Shown in pieces: positions 37,629-45,068 of a stretch of DNA of 64,000 nucleotides (its first letter is position 1; every line of letters begins with the position of its first letter). Below the pieces are notes generated by a model that saw only the letters and a program-made list of their open reading frames with translations, searched no databases and was not told where the DNA came from. This DNA comes from an uncultured Actinomycetaceae bacterium (GTDB lineage: Bacteria > Actinomycetota > Actinomycetes > Actinomycetales > Actinomycetaceae), in contig CABQJD010000007.1 in NCBI GenBank assembly GCA_902464405.1, positions 1-64,000 of the forward strand, in the 5' to 3' direction. The translations under genes were made by a program, and so were the position numbers.

Positions 37629-38656
37629 TATGCAACTCCCTCATTGTTGTGACGTGCTTTTTCTGGCGTAGCTATAAGTTGTGCATCACGCAATTTTTCA
37701 ACAGCGCGAATTCGCACCGACTGGGCGCGTGGATTGCGATCGCATTCGTCTGCGGGAGCCTTAGCTGCGCCTTTGACGAGAGCAGCCAGATATGGTTCGT
37801 GCCCTTCTAGCTCCACAGGAAGACCTGCGGGGCTTGAAGATTCAGTGCCCGCTTGAAAAACACGCTTGACCATACGATCTTCAAGAGAGTGGTATGCCTC
37901 CACACATAGCCGCCCACCAATACGTAAACACTGGATTGCTCGCGGCAGAGCATCTTCAAGAATGGAAAGTTCATCATTGACGGCGATTCGCAAGGCTTGA
38001 AATGTGCGTTTTGCTGGGTTTCCGCCAGTACGTTTCGCAGGAGCTGGAATTGCATCTTTCACAAGTGCCGCAAGCTGATCTGTGGTGACGATAGGTGCTT
38101 TGGCACGTTGAGCAACAATCGCTTTCGCAATTCGGCTCGCACATTTTTCTTCCCCATACACACGCAAAATGTGCACGAGTTCAGACTCCTCAGCATTATT
38201 GACGAGATCTTTTACACTGTATGCACGTGACGTATCCATACGCATATCGAGAGGTCCGCCATGAGCGTAAGAAAATCCTCGTTCGCGCACGTCAAGCTGA
38301 AAAGACGAAACACCTAAGTCCATCAGCACGCCATCTGCTTTTCCTAGCCGCCCGTAGCGTTTCGCCACATCAGCTACATAATCATACGTAGTATGCACAG
38401 CACGAAAACGCCTACCAAAAGGAGCTAACCGCTCAGATGCAAGACGAATTGCATCGGCGTCACGATCGATGCCGATAACTGTGAGATCAGGGAATCGTTC
38501 AAGAGCTGCTTCTGTGTGCCCTCCCATACCGAGAGTACAGTCGATAAGCACAGCATCTGGAATGCTGATGGCCGGAGCTAAAAGATCTAGGCACTCATCG
38601 AGCATCACAGGCGTATGGAGCGCATTGTGCTGCGCTGCATTTGCCGCCTGAACCAT
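37628..38656 (-). CDS. rsmH: 16S rRNA (cytosine-N4) methyltransferase
   Basis: This 342-aa SAM-dependent enzyme methylates N4 of C1402 in 16S rRNA. The SAM site DCTLGMGGHTEAALE, followed by VIGIDRDADAI, and the family motifs MDLGVSSFQLD and RTFQALRIAVNDEL are clear. It follows mraZ after a 217-bp gap that contains a structured RNA hairpin. Confidence 0.96.
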   Translation of the reverse strand: MVQAANAAQHNALHTPVMLDECLDLLAPAISIPDAVLIDCTLGMGGHTEAALERFPDLTVIGIDRDADAIRLASERLAPFGRRFRAVHTTYDYVADVAKRYGRLGKADGVLMDLGVSSFQLDVRERGFSYAHGGPLDMRMDTSRAYSVKDLVNNAEESELVHILRVYGEEKCASRIAKAIVAQRAKAPIVTTDQLAALVKDAIPAPAKRTGGNPAKRTFQALRIAVNDELSILEDALPRAIQCLRIGGRLCVEAYHSLEDRMVKRVFQAGTESSSPAGLPVELEGHEPYLAALVKGAAKAPADECDRNPRAQSVRIRAVEKLRDAQLIATPEKARHNNEGVA

Positions 38657-38728
38657 CGCTCTACCTTCCGATTGAATCCAATTCTCTTTTTGGTGATTAC
38701 GACGGCTCCTAAATCGAGAACTCTAACC

Positions 38729-38777
38729 CTCCACCGAAGCCCAGAAATCGGGGAATCATCTCCGAACCTCGGTGGAG
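38729..38777 (-). ncRNA. Candidate mraW RNA motif upstream of rsmH
   Basis: The mraZ-rsmH gap contains a 9-bp perfect stem (CTCCACCGA 38729-38737 with TCGGTGGAG 38769-38777) enclosing a partly paired inner region. A structured leader upstream of mraW (rsmH) is a described conserved RNA motif in actinobacteria, and position and hairpin agree. I matched it by location and stem only; the motif's fine consensus was not checked. Confidence 0.6.
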
Positions 38778-38873
38778 CACTACAAATCTCGCTCCTTGTG
38801 GAGTGGACTATCACCCACTGCAGCGCGACGCTCTAAAACTTAGGCAACTTACGCAACTTACGCAGCCTGCGCT

Positions 38874-39305
38874 TTAGAAAACACCTGGAATGAGCTCTTC
38901 TTCGCGGTCTGCGAAGCTTGCTTCATTTCCACTTAAATACCGCTCCCAGGCATCCCGATCCCATATCTCTGCATGATCACCCGAGCCAATCACACTCACA
39001 TCACGCGTGAGAGCTGCATACTCGCGCAATCCCACAGGGATATTGATTCGCCCCTGTTTATCTGGAATCTGATCGGAAGCTCCAGAGAGAAAGACACGCG
39101 TATAGCTACGCGCTTCTTTCATCGTGATAGGCGCCTGCTGTAGACGCTCCATCACGGCCTGAAACGTGCCCATCGGATAGACATAGAGGCAATGCTCCTG
39201 CCCTTTGGTAATCACTAGACCACCAGAGAGCTGGTCGCGATATTTAGCAGGCAAAATCAAACGTCCCTTTTCATCTAAACGAGGCTCGTATGTGCCAAGG
39301 AACAT
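38874..39305 (-). CDS. mraZ: Transcriptional regulator MraZ
   Basis: This 143-aa protein has two AbrB-like halves: YEPRLDEKGRLILPAKYRDQL in the first and SDQIPDKQGRINIPVGLREYA in the second. MraZ forms a ring-shaped oligomer and controls the dcw cluster by binding repeated GTGG-type boxes. Three such boxes with 10-bp spacing lie just upstream of its start. It is the first gene of the cluster. Confidence 0.95.
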   Translation of the reverse strand: MFLGTYEPRLDEKGRLILPAKYRDQLSGGLVITKGQEHCLYVYPMGTFQAVMERLQQAPITMKEARSYTRVFLSGASDQIPDKQGRINIPVGLREYAALTRDVSVIGSGDHAEIWDRDAWERYLSGNEASFADREEELIPGVF

Positions 39306-39315
39306 ATGACTTCAC

Positions 39316-39353
39316 CTCCCGCATTGCCTCCACTTTACTCCACTTCACTCCCC
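39316..39353 (-). promoter_or_regulatory. MraZ-binding repeats
   Basis: On the minus strand, GGGGAG (39348-39353), GTGGAG (39338-39343) and GTGGAG (39328-39333) recur at exactly 10-bp intervals, with a further GGGAG at 39316-39320 that merges with the mraZ ribosome binding site. Same-face repeats of this type are what MraZ rings bind, so repression of its own operon is expected. Confidence 0.7.
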
Positions 39354-39437
39354 TAATCAAGTATTTAGCCTAATTAAGTGAGCGTGTTTTCTTATAATAG
39401 AGCTAAAAAGTCTGGTGGAGGAAAAATTGAGAGAAAA

Positions 39438-39479
39438 CTCTAGAGTCCTCAGGATCGGGAGATCCTGAGGACTCTAGAG
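39438..39479 (-). terminator. Strong terminator of the island 2 operon
   Basis: A perfect 19-bp stem (CTCTAGAGTCCTCAGGATC at 39438-39456 and its complement at 39461-39479) has a 4-nt loop, GGGA. On the minus strand it is followed by TTTT and a pyrimidine-rich stretch with a later T5. It lies 18 bp after the stop of the 96-aa gene and separates island 2 from mraZ. Confidence 0.8.
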
Positions 39480-39497
39480 ATAAGAGATAGAAGATAC

Positions 39498-39788
39498 CTA
39501 TAGGTTGCTTCCTAGTTTGCGTTCCAGTTTGATTCTCTTCCGGTTCAGCTTAGCCAGCCCAAACACGTGTTGAGCAACGAGCCTGCCAATCTCTTCCACC
39601 GAAGGAAGATGACGCTCTGCGAGTTCTTCATCAATTTCAGCCTCGCGCCCGTCTGCTTTCATCTCTTCGATCAGCGATTGTGCTTCTTGCACACAATCTT
39701 GCGATAGCGGATTAGCGGCAATCTTTGCTTTCACCGCATCTAACTCGCTGCGAAGTTGTGTTGTGTCTTTTCTTCTGGATAGCATCAT
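39498..39788 (-). CDS. Small charged helical protein of unknown function (island 2)
   Basis: This 96-aa protein is rich in Glu, Lys, Arg and Leu and appears almost fully helical, with likely coiled-coil stretches (LRSELDAVKAKI; LAKLNRKRIKLERKL). There is no signal peptide or membrane segment. I do not recognise a family; an AroQ-type chorismate mutase was considered but key residues are not evident. It is the last gene of the minus-strand island 2 group, 17 bp after the two-helix protein and just before the terminator, so a role in that system is possible. Confidence 0.6.
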   Translation of the reverse strand: MMLSRRKDTTQLRSELDAVKAKIAANPLSQDCVQEAQSLIEEMKADGREAEIDEELAERHLPSVEEIGRLVAQHVFGLAKLNRKRIKLERKLGSNL

Positions 39789-39805
39789 CGACTTCTAATA
39801 CTTTC

Positions 39806-39994
39806 CTAACGTTGAGATCGTGCTTCTTTGATGCCAAGCCCTATCGATAAAATCAATGGAACTGGCCACGCCATAAGCCACACACGTGGATCATCAAAAA
39901 CTAGCGCGTGATGCTCGACTAAGGAAATCACCACTACCAACAGCAAGTAGCCAATGGCGAATGTAGGAATAAACGTTTTTACGAAATGCACCAT
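39806..39994 (-). CDS. Two-helix membrane protein, putative immunity partner (island 2)
   Basis: This 62-aa protein has two hydrophobic segments (about residues 8-26 and 38-54) and a charged C-terminus (KEARSQR). It follows the secreted bacteriocin-like gene after 43 bp, the same order and size as in island 1. An ATG with GGAGAAAC upstream supports the start. The immunity role is inferred. Confidence 0.65.
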   Translation of the reverse strand: MVHFVKTFIPTFAIGYLLLVVVISLVEHHALVFDDPRVWLMAWPVPLILSIGLGIKEARSQR

Positions 39995-40037
39995 GATAGT
40001 TTCTCCTTTTCATCATTACTGCAAAATGGAGGTTTTA

Positions 40038-40679
40038 CTAAAATGCGCACCAAGCGGCTGCTGACGCAAGCGCTGCGGCGACTACAACAGGACCTCCGAG
40101 AGCTTTACCCGCCCCCGTCACGAAAGCCGGACCGAGCGCTCGAACGATAGTCGAAGCAGCCAGCCCCCAATTCCATGCCTTTACTGCCGTGACGATTGCC
40201 GTCCACGTTCCAGCGCCAAATGCCGTGGTGGGAATGCCCAAAGCTCCGTAAATAACGCATTTTGCATAAGAGGTCGCATCGCGATTCTCTATATCTCCAG
40301 CAAAGACGGGATCTCCATAAGTAGTATCTTTCATAGACGATGCTCTATTTAGCTGAGTAGCTAGATCCTCGAAAACGAACAGGTGTTGCCTATAACCATC
40401 GGCAATAATAGCTTCTGGATTAACTGTGAACGTACCATCGGTTTGAGGCATATATCGTGTAAAAAGTTTTTCTAGATCATTGGCAACCGAGTCAATGGCT
40501 TCTTGCATCTGAGTGTGGTCATTCTGCTCACCCGTATTCAAGAAGCTGTCATCGTTGGAAACAGCTGTTGTTTGTGGAGTTGTCTGTGCTGGCGCGGCTT
40601 GTGCTATGCCTGTTGCGCTGGCAACGAGCAGGCTCGACATTGCCAACGCACTGATAGCGCTAATCAATTTGTTTGTCAT
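40038..40679 (-). CDS. Secreted bacteriocin-like protein (island 2)
   Basis: This 213-aa protein parallels the island 1 product. A signal peptide ends near GIAQAA (about residue 29); an acidic, mostly hydrophilic middle follows; then a very hydrophobic Ala/Gly/Val/Trp-rich C-terminal part of 73 residues starts at Cys141 and ends with Cys211 two residues from the C-terminus. A disulfide between these is conceivable and would close the hydrophobic module into a loop. AAAGGAG lies 8 bp before the ATG at 40679. No homologue is recognised; a membrane-active peptide released by proteolysis is my inference. Confidence 0.75.
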   Translation of the reverse strand: MTNKLISAISALAMSSLLVASATGIAQAAPAQTTPQTTAVSNDDSFLNTGEQNDHTQMQEAIDSVANDLEKLFTRYMPQTDGTFTVNPEAIIADGYRQHLFVFEDLATQLNRASSMKDTTYGDPVFAGDIENRDATSYAKCVIYGALGIPTTAFGAGTWTAIVTAVKAWNWGLAASTIVRALGPAFVTGAGKALGGPVVVAAALASAAAWCAF

Positions 40680-40692
40680 GATTGTGACTCCT

Positions 40693-40836
40693 TTATATTT
40701 CCAGCAGGAGCCCACTGGGACTCCCGCTTTGTGGTTGAGTGCGATACCTCAGTGGCAACATAGATCCAGCCATGCCGCTAACATCGCTAATGCTGTAGCT
40801 GCTCCTACAGCTTATTTTAAATGGTGTGTTAACCAT
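40693..40836 (-). pseudogene. Frameshifted small hydrophobic peptide gene in the island 2 leader
   Basis: An ATG at 40836 is preceded by GAAAGGAATA in a leader that resembles the one before the island 1 toxin-like gene (both have GGTGGCATG, two variable bases, then GAAAGGAATA). Its own frame gives a 47-aa non-hydrophobic product (MVNTPFKISC...). A +1 shift near codon 9 would give AVGAATALAMLAAW, then LDLCCH, a TGA, and GIALNHKAGVPVGSCW, which reads in frame into the toxin ATG. I interpret it as a decayed peptide gene inserted between the promoter and the intact toxin-like gene. Confidence 0.45.
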
Positions 40837-40918
40837 TGGTTATTCCTTTCGCCATGCCACCGTTACTGGTGGCGGGGTACGCAGCTTGGGGATCTGGGAT
40901 GCGACCACGTCTTAGAGG

Positions 40919-40992
40919 TACTGCTAGTTAAGCATTTCTTGCTAGTGATAAACACTGATGAATGTCGGTGTACGACCCCGACATTTGTCGGT
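40919..40992 (-). promoter_or_regulatory. Tandem palindromic operator and promoter block, island 2
   Basis: On the minus strand, ACCGACAAATGTCGGG (40977-40992) and ACCGACATTCATCAGT (40954-40969) have starts 23 bp apart, as in island 1, and differ from those sites at only a few bases. They are followed 22 bp later (23 in island 1) by TTAACTAGCAGTA (from 40931), which matches the -10 region in island 1. Orientation towards the toxin-like gene is the same in both islands. Confidence 0.75.
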
Positions 40993-41201
40993 ATCGACAA
41001 GCGCCAGTAGATGGGTAGGTTCGAAGAGTGCAAGGAAAAGGGCGATATACCAGAGACTGGTACGGATAACACGATTGTGGTGGAGACGCGTTACTGACAT
41101 AAAGCGGTATTCAAAAGCGGAAGCGCTTGCAGCGGGAACCATACCAAACAACATTGAGGAGGCTGCTATGCTAGCAAGAACAGCACGGAACAAATTTTCA
41201 T
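40942..41201 (-). pseudogene. Toxin-like gene remnant: signal peptide only
   Basis: A ribosome binding site (AAAGAGG) and ATG (41201) lead into AAAA, after which the frame must shift to read NLFRAVLASIAASSMLFG and MVPAASASA, a clear Sec signal peptide. One missing A would explain the break. After the signal sequence the frame runs on as unrelated residues with one hydrophobic stretch and ends at 40942 inside the operator region. It begins 13 bp after the 69-aa partner gene. It is best read as the start of a lost toxin-like gene. Confidence 0.6.
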
Positions 41202-41214
41202 GTAATCGCCTCTT

Positions 41215-41424
41215 TTATGATTTGTTTTTGAACAGCGGTCTTGAGACTATGTCAGCTAAAAATATGACTATGCTTACTCCAGCATAGGTGTATAAAATCT
41301 CGCTCCAAGTTCCAAAGATCCACAGACCGCTCCAGTTCCCTACAAGAACTGCCAGCGCAACGCAAGGTAAAGCCACTAAAAGACATAGAATCGCATCAAA
41401 TAAGTATTTCTTTACTTTCACCAC
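41215..41424 (-). CDS. Two-helix membrane protein, putative orphan immunity protein
   Basis: This 69-aa protein has hydrophobic segments at about residues 8-28 and 42-60 and a basic tail (RPLFKNKS). It starts with GTG directly after the stop of a toxin-like remnant, so translation was coupled. The G9 run just upstream may act as its ribosome binding site. With the toxin remnant dead, this may be an orphan immunity gene kept for defence. Confidence 0.6.
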   Translation of the reverse strand: MVKVKKYLFDAILCLLVALPCVALAVLVGNWSGLWIFGTWSEILYTYAGVSIVIFLADIVSRPLFKNKS

Positions 41425-41595
41425 TCACCCCCCCCCGCAATAGAGAGCAGATTTCCCTAGTGCGATTGCAAGACCAACTGCGTTAGCTTTCCATCCTAGA
41501 TTTAAACCAGCCGATCCAGCTATTTGTACAAGCGAAGCACAATCATTGTGTGCATCCAGAGTATAGCCTGTTTTGCCCAGATAGACTTTTGAATA
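41425..41595 (-). pseudogene. Toxin-like gene remnant: C-terminal module
   Basis: A 56-residue frame without a start codon includes LDAHNDCASLVQIAGSAGLN and NAVGLAIALGKSALYCGGG, a Gly/Ala/Leu-rich segment with two cysteines 34 residues apart (residues 19 and 53). This matches the style of the C-terminal modules of the two intact proteins (cysteine spacings 36 and 70). It ends in a G9 run (41428-41436 on the plus strand as C9) followed by TGA, then immediately the GTG of the 69-aa gene. Its 5' part has been lost. Confidence 0.6.
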
Positions 41596-41835
41596 CTAGA
41601 TGATGAAAACATCGATAATGGATGCGATTGAACCTACCGCTGATACTACGAATACAAACAGAAACACCTTGCCATTTCAGCTAAGATCAGATAGTCGTTC
41701 ACCTAGGGATCGAGTCCTGCCAGTCTTTCTGACAACCTTCGGAGGCATTTCCAAATAAACTATGAAAAGTGATCCAAAGGTGATTGCTAAAGAAGCAAAT
41801 GCAAAAACAACGGGATTGTCTAGAAAATCAAACAT
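41596..41835 (-). pseudogene. Two-helix membrane protein gene with an in-frame TGA
   Basis: From an ATG at 41835 the frame encodes 52 residues with one hydrophobic segment (VVFAFASLAITFGSLFIVYL) and ends at TGA (41677-41679). The same frame then continues as NGKVFLFVFVVSAVGSIASI to a TAG at 41596. Read through, it would be a 79-aa two-helix protein like the other partners. A single base change (TGG to TGA) could explain the break. The 52-aa single-helix form might still be made. Confidence 0.5.
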
Positions 41836-42178
41836 AAAAGCGTCTTTCAGGACTCAGGAAACCTCTTCATAAATGTTATAGCAAGCACGTAACCCTATAA
41901 GGTCAATAACTGTCGACCCAGCATTGATCATAAATTTCTTTGCCTGATCTCCTGCTATAAAAGAGCTATGCAAATGAAAAGTTTAGATGGGAATTTCTAG
42001 GATAAAAATTGCGCGCTCTGTATGCTCTGCACTCTATGCGTTTTGCAGCCTATACACTTTGCAGCCTGCCGCACCCTCGCCTCTATACACTCAGCAGTAT
42101 AACGCCCTGAACTCTGCATACTTTACGACCAGAAAATGCATATTCAGCTCTTCGCACTTGCGCAAATAGCACGCACTC
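41836..42178. other. Gene-free stretch between island 2 and the DUF3040 gene
   Basis: These 343 bp contain no convincing gene. The plus-strand frame at 41987-42169 (60 codons) has no ribosome binding site and an unlikely composition. TGCAGCCT and similar words recur around 42040-42070. A promoter for the decayed island genes may have lain here. Confidence 0.4.
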
Positions 42179-42598
42179 TCAAAAACCGCGTTCTTGACGA
42201 CGTTTCTCCCATGCCTGAGCCTGGCGCTCCATGAAACTATCCGTAGTATGAGCATTTTTGCCATTCATTGAAGGGCGCACGGGTGCACTTTCACCTAAAC
42301 TCACAGCAGAAGGTCTGCCTTTGCCCATTCCTGAAGAAAGATACCAAAAACCGAGGAAAACAATCACAGCACCAGTAATACCCAGCGGAATAATTTCAGC
42401 TGCCACACCTGCAAGCACAACAAAAAGACCAAGCACAGCAATAACCAAACCTACAACGAGATGTTTCGGAGATATCCCAAAGCTCATGCCGTTTTCGCTA
42501 TTATCCACAGCCAACGCCTCAGCGAATGACGGATCATCATTGGCAAGCTGCGCCTCAAGCTGCTCTAGCATTCTGCGCTCATCATCTGTTAATGCCAC
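42179..42598 (-). CDS. DUF3040 membrane protein
   Basis: This 139-aa protein starts with the family pattern LTDDERRMLEQLEAQLANDDPSFAEAL, followed by two membrane segments (about residues 45-63 and 67-86) and a polar tail. DUF3040 proteins are common in actinobacteria near the dcw cluster and have no assigned function. A GTG start at 42598 is chosen because GGAG lies 9 bp upstream and the product then begins as in the family. Confidence 0.85.
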   Translation of the reverse strand: MALTDDERRMLEQLEAQLANDDPSFAEALAVDNSENGMSFGISPKHLVVGLVIAVLGLFVVLAGVAAEIIPLGITGAVIVFLGFWYLSSGMGKGRPSAVSLGESAPVRPSMNGKNAHTTDSFMERQAQAWEKRRQERGF

Positions 42599-42754
42599 AG
42601 CGAATTCTCCTATCGTCTCGCCTTTTCTCATTCAATTTCTGATTCGGCTATCTGCCAAATGCGAGTACGCATACGCACTCACCTATTCAAGAATATAGGA
42701 AGCGGAACATAAATACACGGCAGAGCAAAATATAGAGCGCAACAAAGCAAAACT

Positions 42755-43969
42755 TCACGCTCCATACAAGGTGCCCGGCTTAAGAAGATGAGCACCATAT
42801 TTCTCCTGCACAGCATCAATAGCACGATCCACTTTCTCGAAACGTTCATCGGATTGCGCAGTAAATGCAAGCTGAATATCAGCATCCCTGCTCACGAGCT
42901 GAGATGCTCTAACGCCTACAAGACGAACACCCTCGCTCGGAAACTCAAGAGAGGAAAAAAGTTTACACGCAGCAGCATATATATCACTGTTGGAATCGGT
43001 TGGCACAGCAAGAGTGACGGAACGCTGCACAGTAGCAAACGAAGCCGAACGAACTTTAATACTGATTACACCTGCCTTTTCACGATCTGCACGCAAACGC
43101 CGCCCTACCTCAAAAGACTGTGCCAAAAGAACTTTCTCCACCTCGTCATGCCCACGCAAAGAATCGAAAAAAGTCTGCTCACGAGACATAGATTTCTCCG
43201 CACGCACAGACTCAACACTACGCTCGTCGTGATTCATTGCCAGCTGATAGATACGCTCTCCTGCTGCAGCACCAAGAATTTTCACAAGAGTGCGCCGCCC
43301 AAGCAGAGCAACATCACCAATCGTCACAACCCCGCGCCGCTCCAACACCTCGCGAGTCTTATCCCCCACACCTAAAAGAGCTCCCACAGGAAGCGAATGC
43401 AAGAATTCGAGCGAACGATCTGCTGGCACTAAAAGCAAGCCATCAGGCTTTGCATGAGCAGAAGCAATTTTTGCAAGGTGCTTTGTATTCGCAATTCCAA
43501 CTGACGCAGGTACATGCTCTTGCTCTCGAATGCGGCGCCGAAGCTCATGCCCAATACTCACAGGAGAGCCAAACAGCCTGCGCGAGCCAGACACATCAAG
43601 AAAAGCCTCATCCACAGACACCTGCTCAATTTTCGGCGTAAAAGCACTCAAAATATCCATGATTCGGCGCGACACATCGCGATATTTTTCTCCATGTGGC
43701 GTAAGAATCACAAGCTGAGGGCACAAGCGCTTAGCCCTGCCAACAGGCATAGCGGAATTGACACCAAACGCTCTCGCTTCATAAGACGCAGCAGAAATAA
43801 CTCCACGCTCCTGCCCTCCCACAGCAAGCGGAACACCTCGCAGATGAGGGTTTTCACGAAGCTCCACAGAGACGAAAAATGCATCCATATCCACATGCAT
43901 AATTGGTGTGGCAGAATCGTCGTCACCCCAAAAGCGCCGAGCCGTTTTTGAACGAGGAGCGCGAGACAT
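42755..43969 (-). CDS. dinB: Y-family DNA polymerase IV
   Basis: This 404-aa translesion polymerase has the catalytic HVDMDAFFVSVEL and SVDEAFLDVSG motifs of the palm, a helix-hairpin-helix region (ILGAAAGERIYQLA nearby) and a little-finger domain. It starts at 43969, just after the stop of the PAC2 gene, with AGGAATTG as ribosome binding site. A longer frame to 44218 shadows that gene and is rejected. No LexA box was seen immediately before it. Confidence 0.93.
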   Translation of the reverse strand: MSRAPRSKTARRFWGDDDSATPIMHVDMDAFFVSVELRENPHLRGVPLAVGGQERGVISAASYEARAFGVNSAMPVGRAKRLCPQLVILTPHGEKYRDVSRRIMDILSAFTPKIEQVSVDEAFLDVSGSRRLFGSPVSIGHELRRRIREQEHVPASVGIANTKHLAKIASAHAKPDGLLLVPADRSLEFLHSLPVGALLGVGDKTREVLERRGVVTIGDVALLGRRTLVKILGAAAGERIYQLAMNHDERSVESVRAEKSMSREQTFFDSLRGHDEVEKVLLAQSFEVGRRLRADREKAGVISIKVRSASFATVQRSVTLAVPTDSNSDIYAAACKLFSSLEFPSEGVRLVGVRASQLVSRDADIQLAFTAQSDERFEKVDRAIDAVQEKYGAHLLKPGTLYGA

Positions 43970-43970
43970 A

Positions 43971-45002
43971 TCAATTCCTGTGATGCTTGCCTCGGCGCAG
44001 ACGATCCACAATAGAAGCACGCAGCGACGATTGAGTATCGGGCACAAAATCCCGACCATCGCAATCCTTGTTTTTATCAACATCAACAGCAGATGAAGAA
44101 CCAACGCCTTCCAAGGGATCTCGAATAACCGTGGCAAGGAACTGCTCAGCAGCACGAGAAATTTCTTCAGCACTAGGCACTTGAGGAACTGAATCAACAG
44201 GACGGACAACTCCCGCATTCGAAGGAAGCTTATCGTACTCTTCTTCTAAATGAGTAAGGAGCTGAGCAAAATCAGAATCAGGCTCTACCACAATACGGAA
44301 ACTTTGAATCTGCTGATCTTCAAGCTGCTCTAAATCACCAAGAGGAAGGGTCGGCCCGCCCAGTGATGCCATCATCTTCACAATCGCGAGCGCTCCAGAA
44401 ACAAATTGGAAAGGTCCTTTAGCCATATAGAACGGAACGCGCACGCGGATATTCGTCACAGAAACACCGTGTTTACCCGCTTCATATTCAAAGAAATCCT
44501 GCAGCTGGGCAAAGTGCTCGGCAGTACCGTGCACAGTTTGGATATCGGTTCGTATTGTCGAGCGAATCACCATATCAGCTGGGCGAGTATGCGGCACACC
44601 CGCAGGCATACCTGCAAAAGAGAAGACCTCAGCAACACCGTAACGCTCAATTATTTCGAGCAAATCAGAAGCGATCGCATTCCAGCGAAAATCTGGCTCC
44701 TGCCCGCACACATAGAGAAATTTTTCGCCATGCATATCCGTGATGAGATCGATATGCATCATTGGCTGTATCATATCGACGAGCTTGCCATCCGCATAGG
44801 CGACAATTGGACGCTGGGCACGAAAATCGTACATCACATCGTGATCGAACGTCGCAATAGGAACGGACTCCAAAGAATCAACAGTTGCATGAACGACTTC
44901 AGCGACATCTCCCGCATCGACCACAGGGTCCACTAAATTGATCACCATGCGCTTCACCGAGAGGCCATGATGATCACCTACGAAAGAAAGTAAACGTGCC
45001 AC
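43971..45002 (-). CDS. PAC2 family protein
   Basis: This 343-aa protein matches the actinobacterial PAC2 (proteasome assembly chaperone-like) family: an N-terminal LINGFxDAG-like region is replaced here by MVINLVDPVVDAGDVAEVV, with later LLEIIERYGVAEVFSFAGMPAGVPHTRP typical of the fold. The exact role is unknown; it is probably an ATP-grasp- or proteasome-associated relic. It is upstream of dinB with one intervening base and divergent from the HelD-like gene. Confidence 0.82.
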   Translation of the reverse strand: MARLLSFVGDHHGLSVKRMVINLVDPVVDAGDVAEVVHATVDSLESVPIATFDHDVMYDFRAQRPIVAYADGKLVDMIQPMMHIDLITDMHGEKFLYVCGQEPDFRWNAIASDLLEIIERYGVAEVFSFAGMPAGVPHTRPADMVIRSTIRTDIQTVHGTAEHFAQLQDFFEYEAGKHGVSVTNIRVRVPFYMAKGPFQFVSGALAIVKMMASLGGPTLPLGDLEQLEDQQIQSFRIVVEPDSDFAQLLTHLEEEYDKLPSNAGVVRPVDSVPQVPSAEEISRAAEQFLATVIRDPLEGVGSSSAVDVDKNKDCDGRDFVPDTQSSLRASIVDRLRRGKHHRN

Positions 45003-45068
45003 AGTTCAAGGGTGCCATATTTTTGTTCAGTTGGCACTTCCCAGAAAAGCGGAGAATAATTGAATGCT

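Noticed and set aside
39498..39788. AroQ-type chorismate mutase
   Set aside because: Length and helical nature fit, but the ordered arginine, lysine and glutamine catalytic residues are not evident.
40942..41193. An intact 83-residue secreted protein from a TTG codon
   Set aside because: The ribosome binding site and ATG are eight bases upstream in another frame, and the part after the signal peptide runs into the operator; a decayed gene explains it better.
41987..42169. A 60-codon plus-strand frame
   Set aside because: No ribosome binding site, low-complexity repeats and no recognisable protein features.
43970..44218. N-terminal extension of dinB
   Set aside because: It lies inside the PAC2 family gene, and the Y-family start with a ribosome binding site is at 43969.
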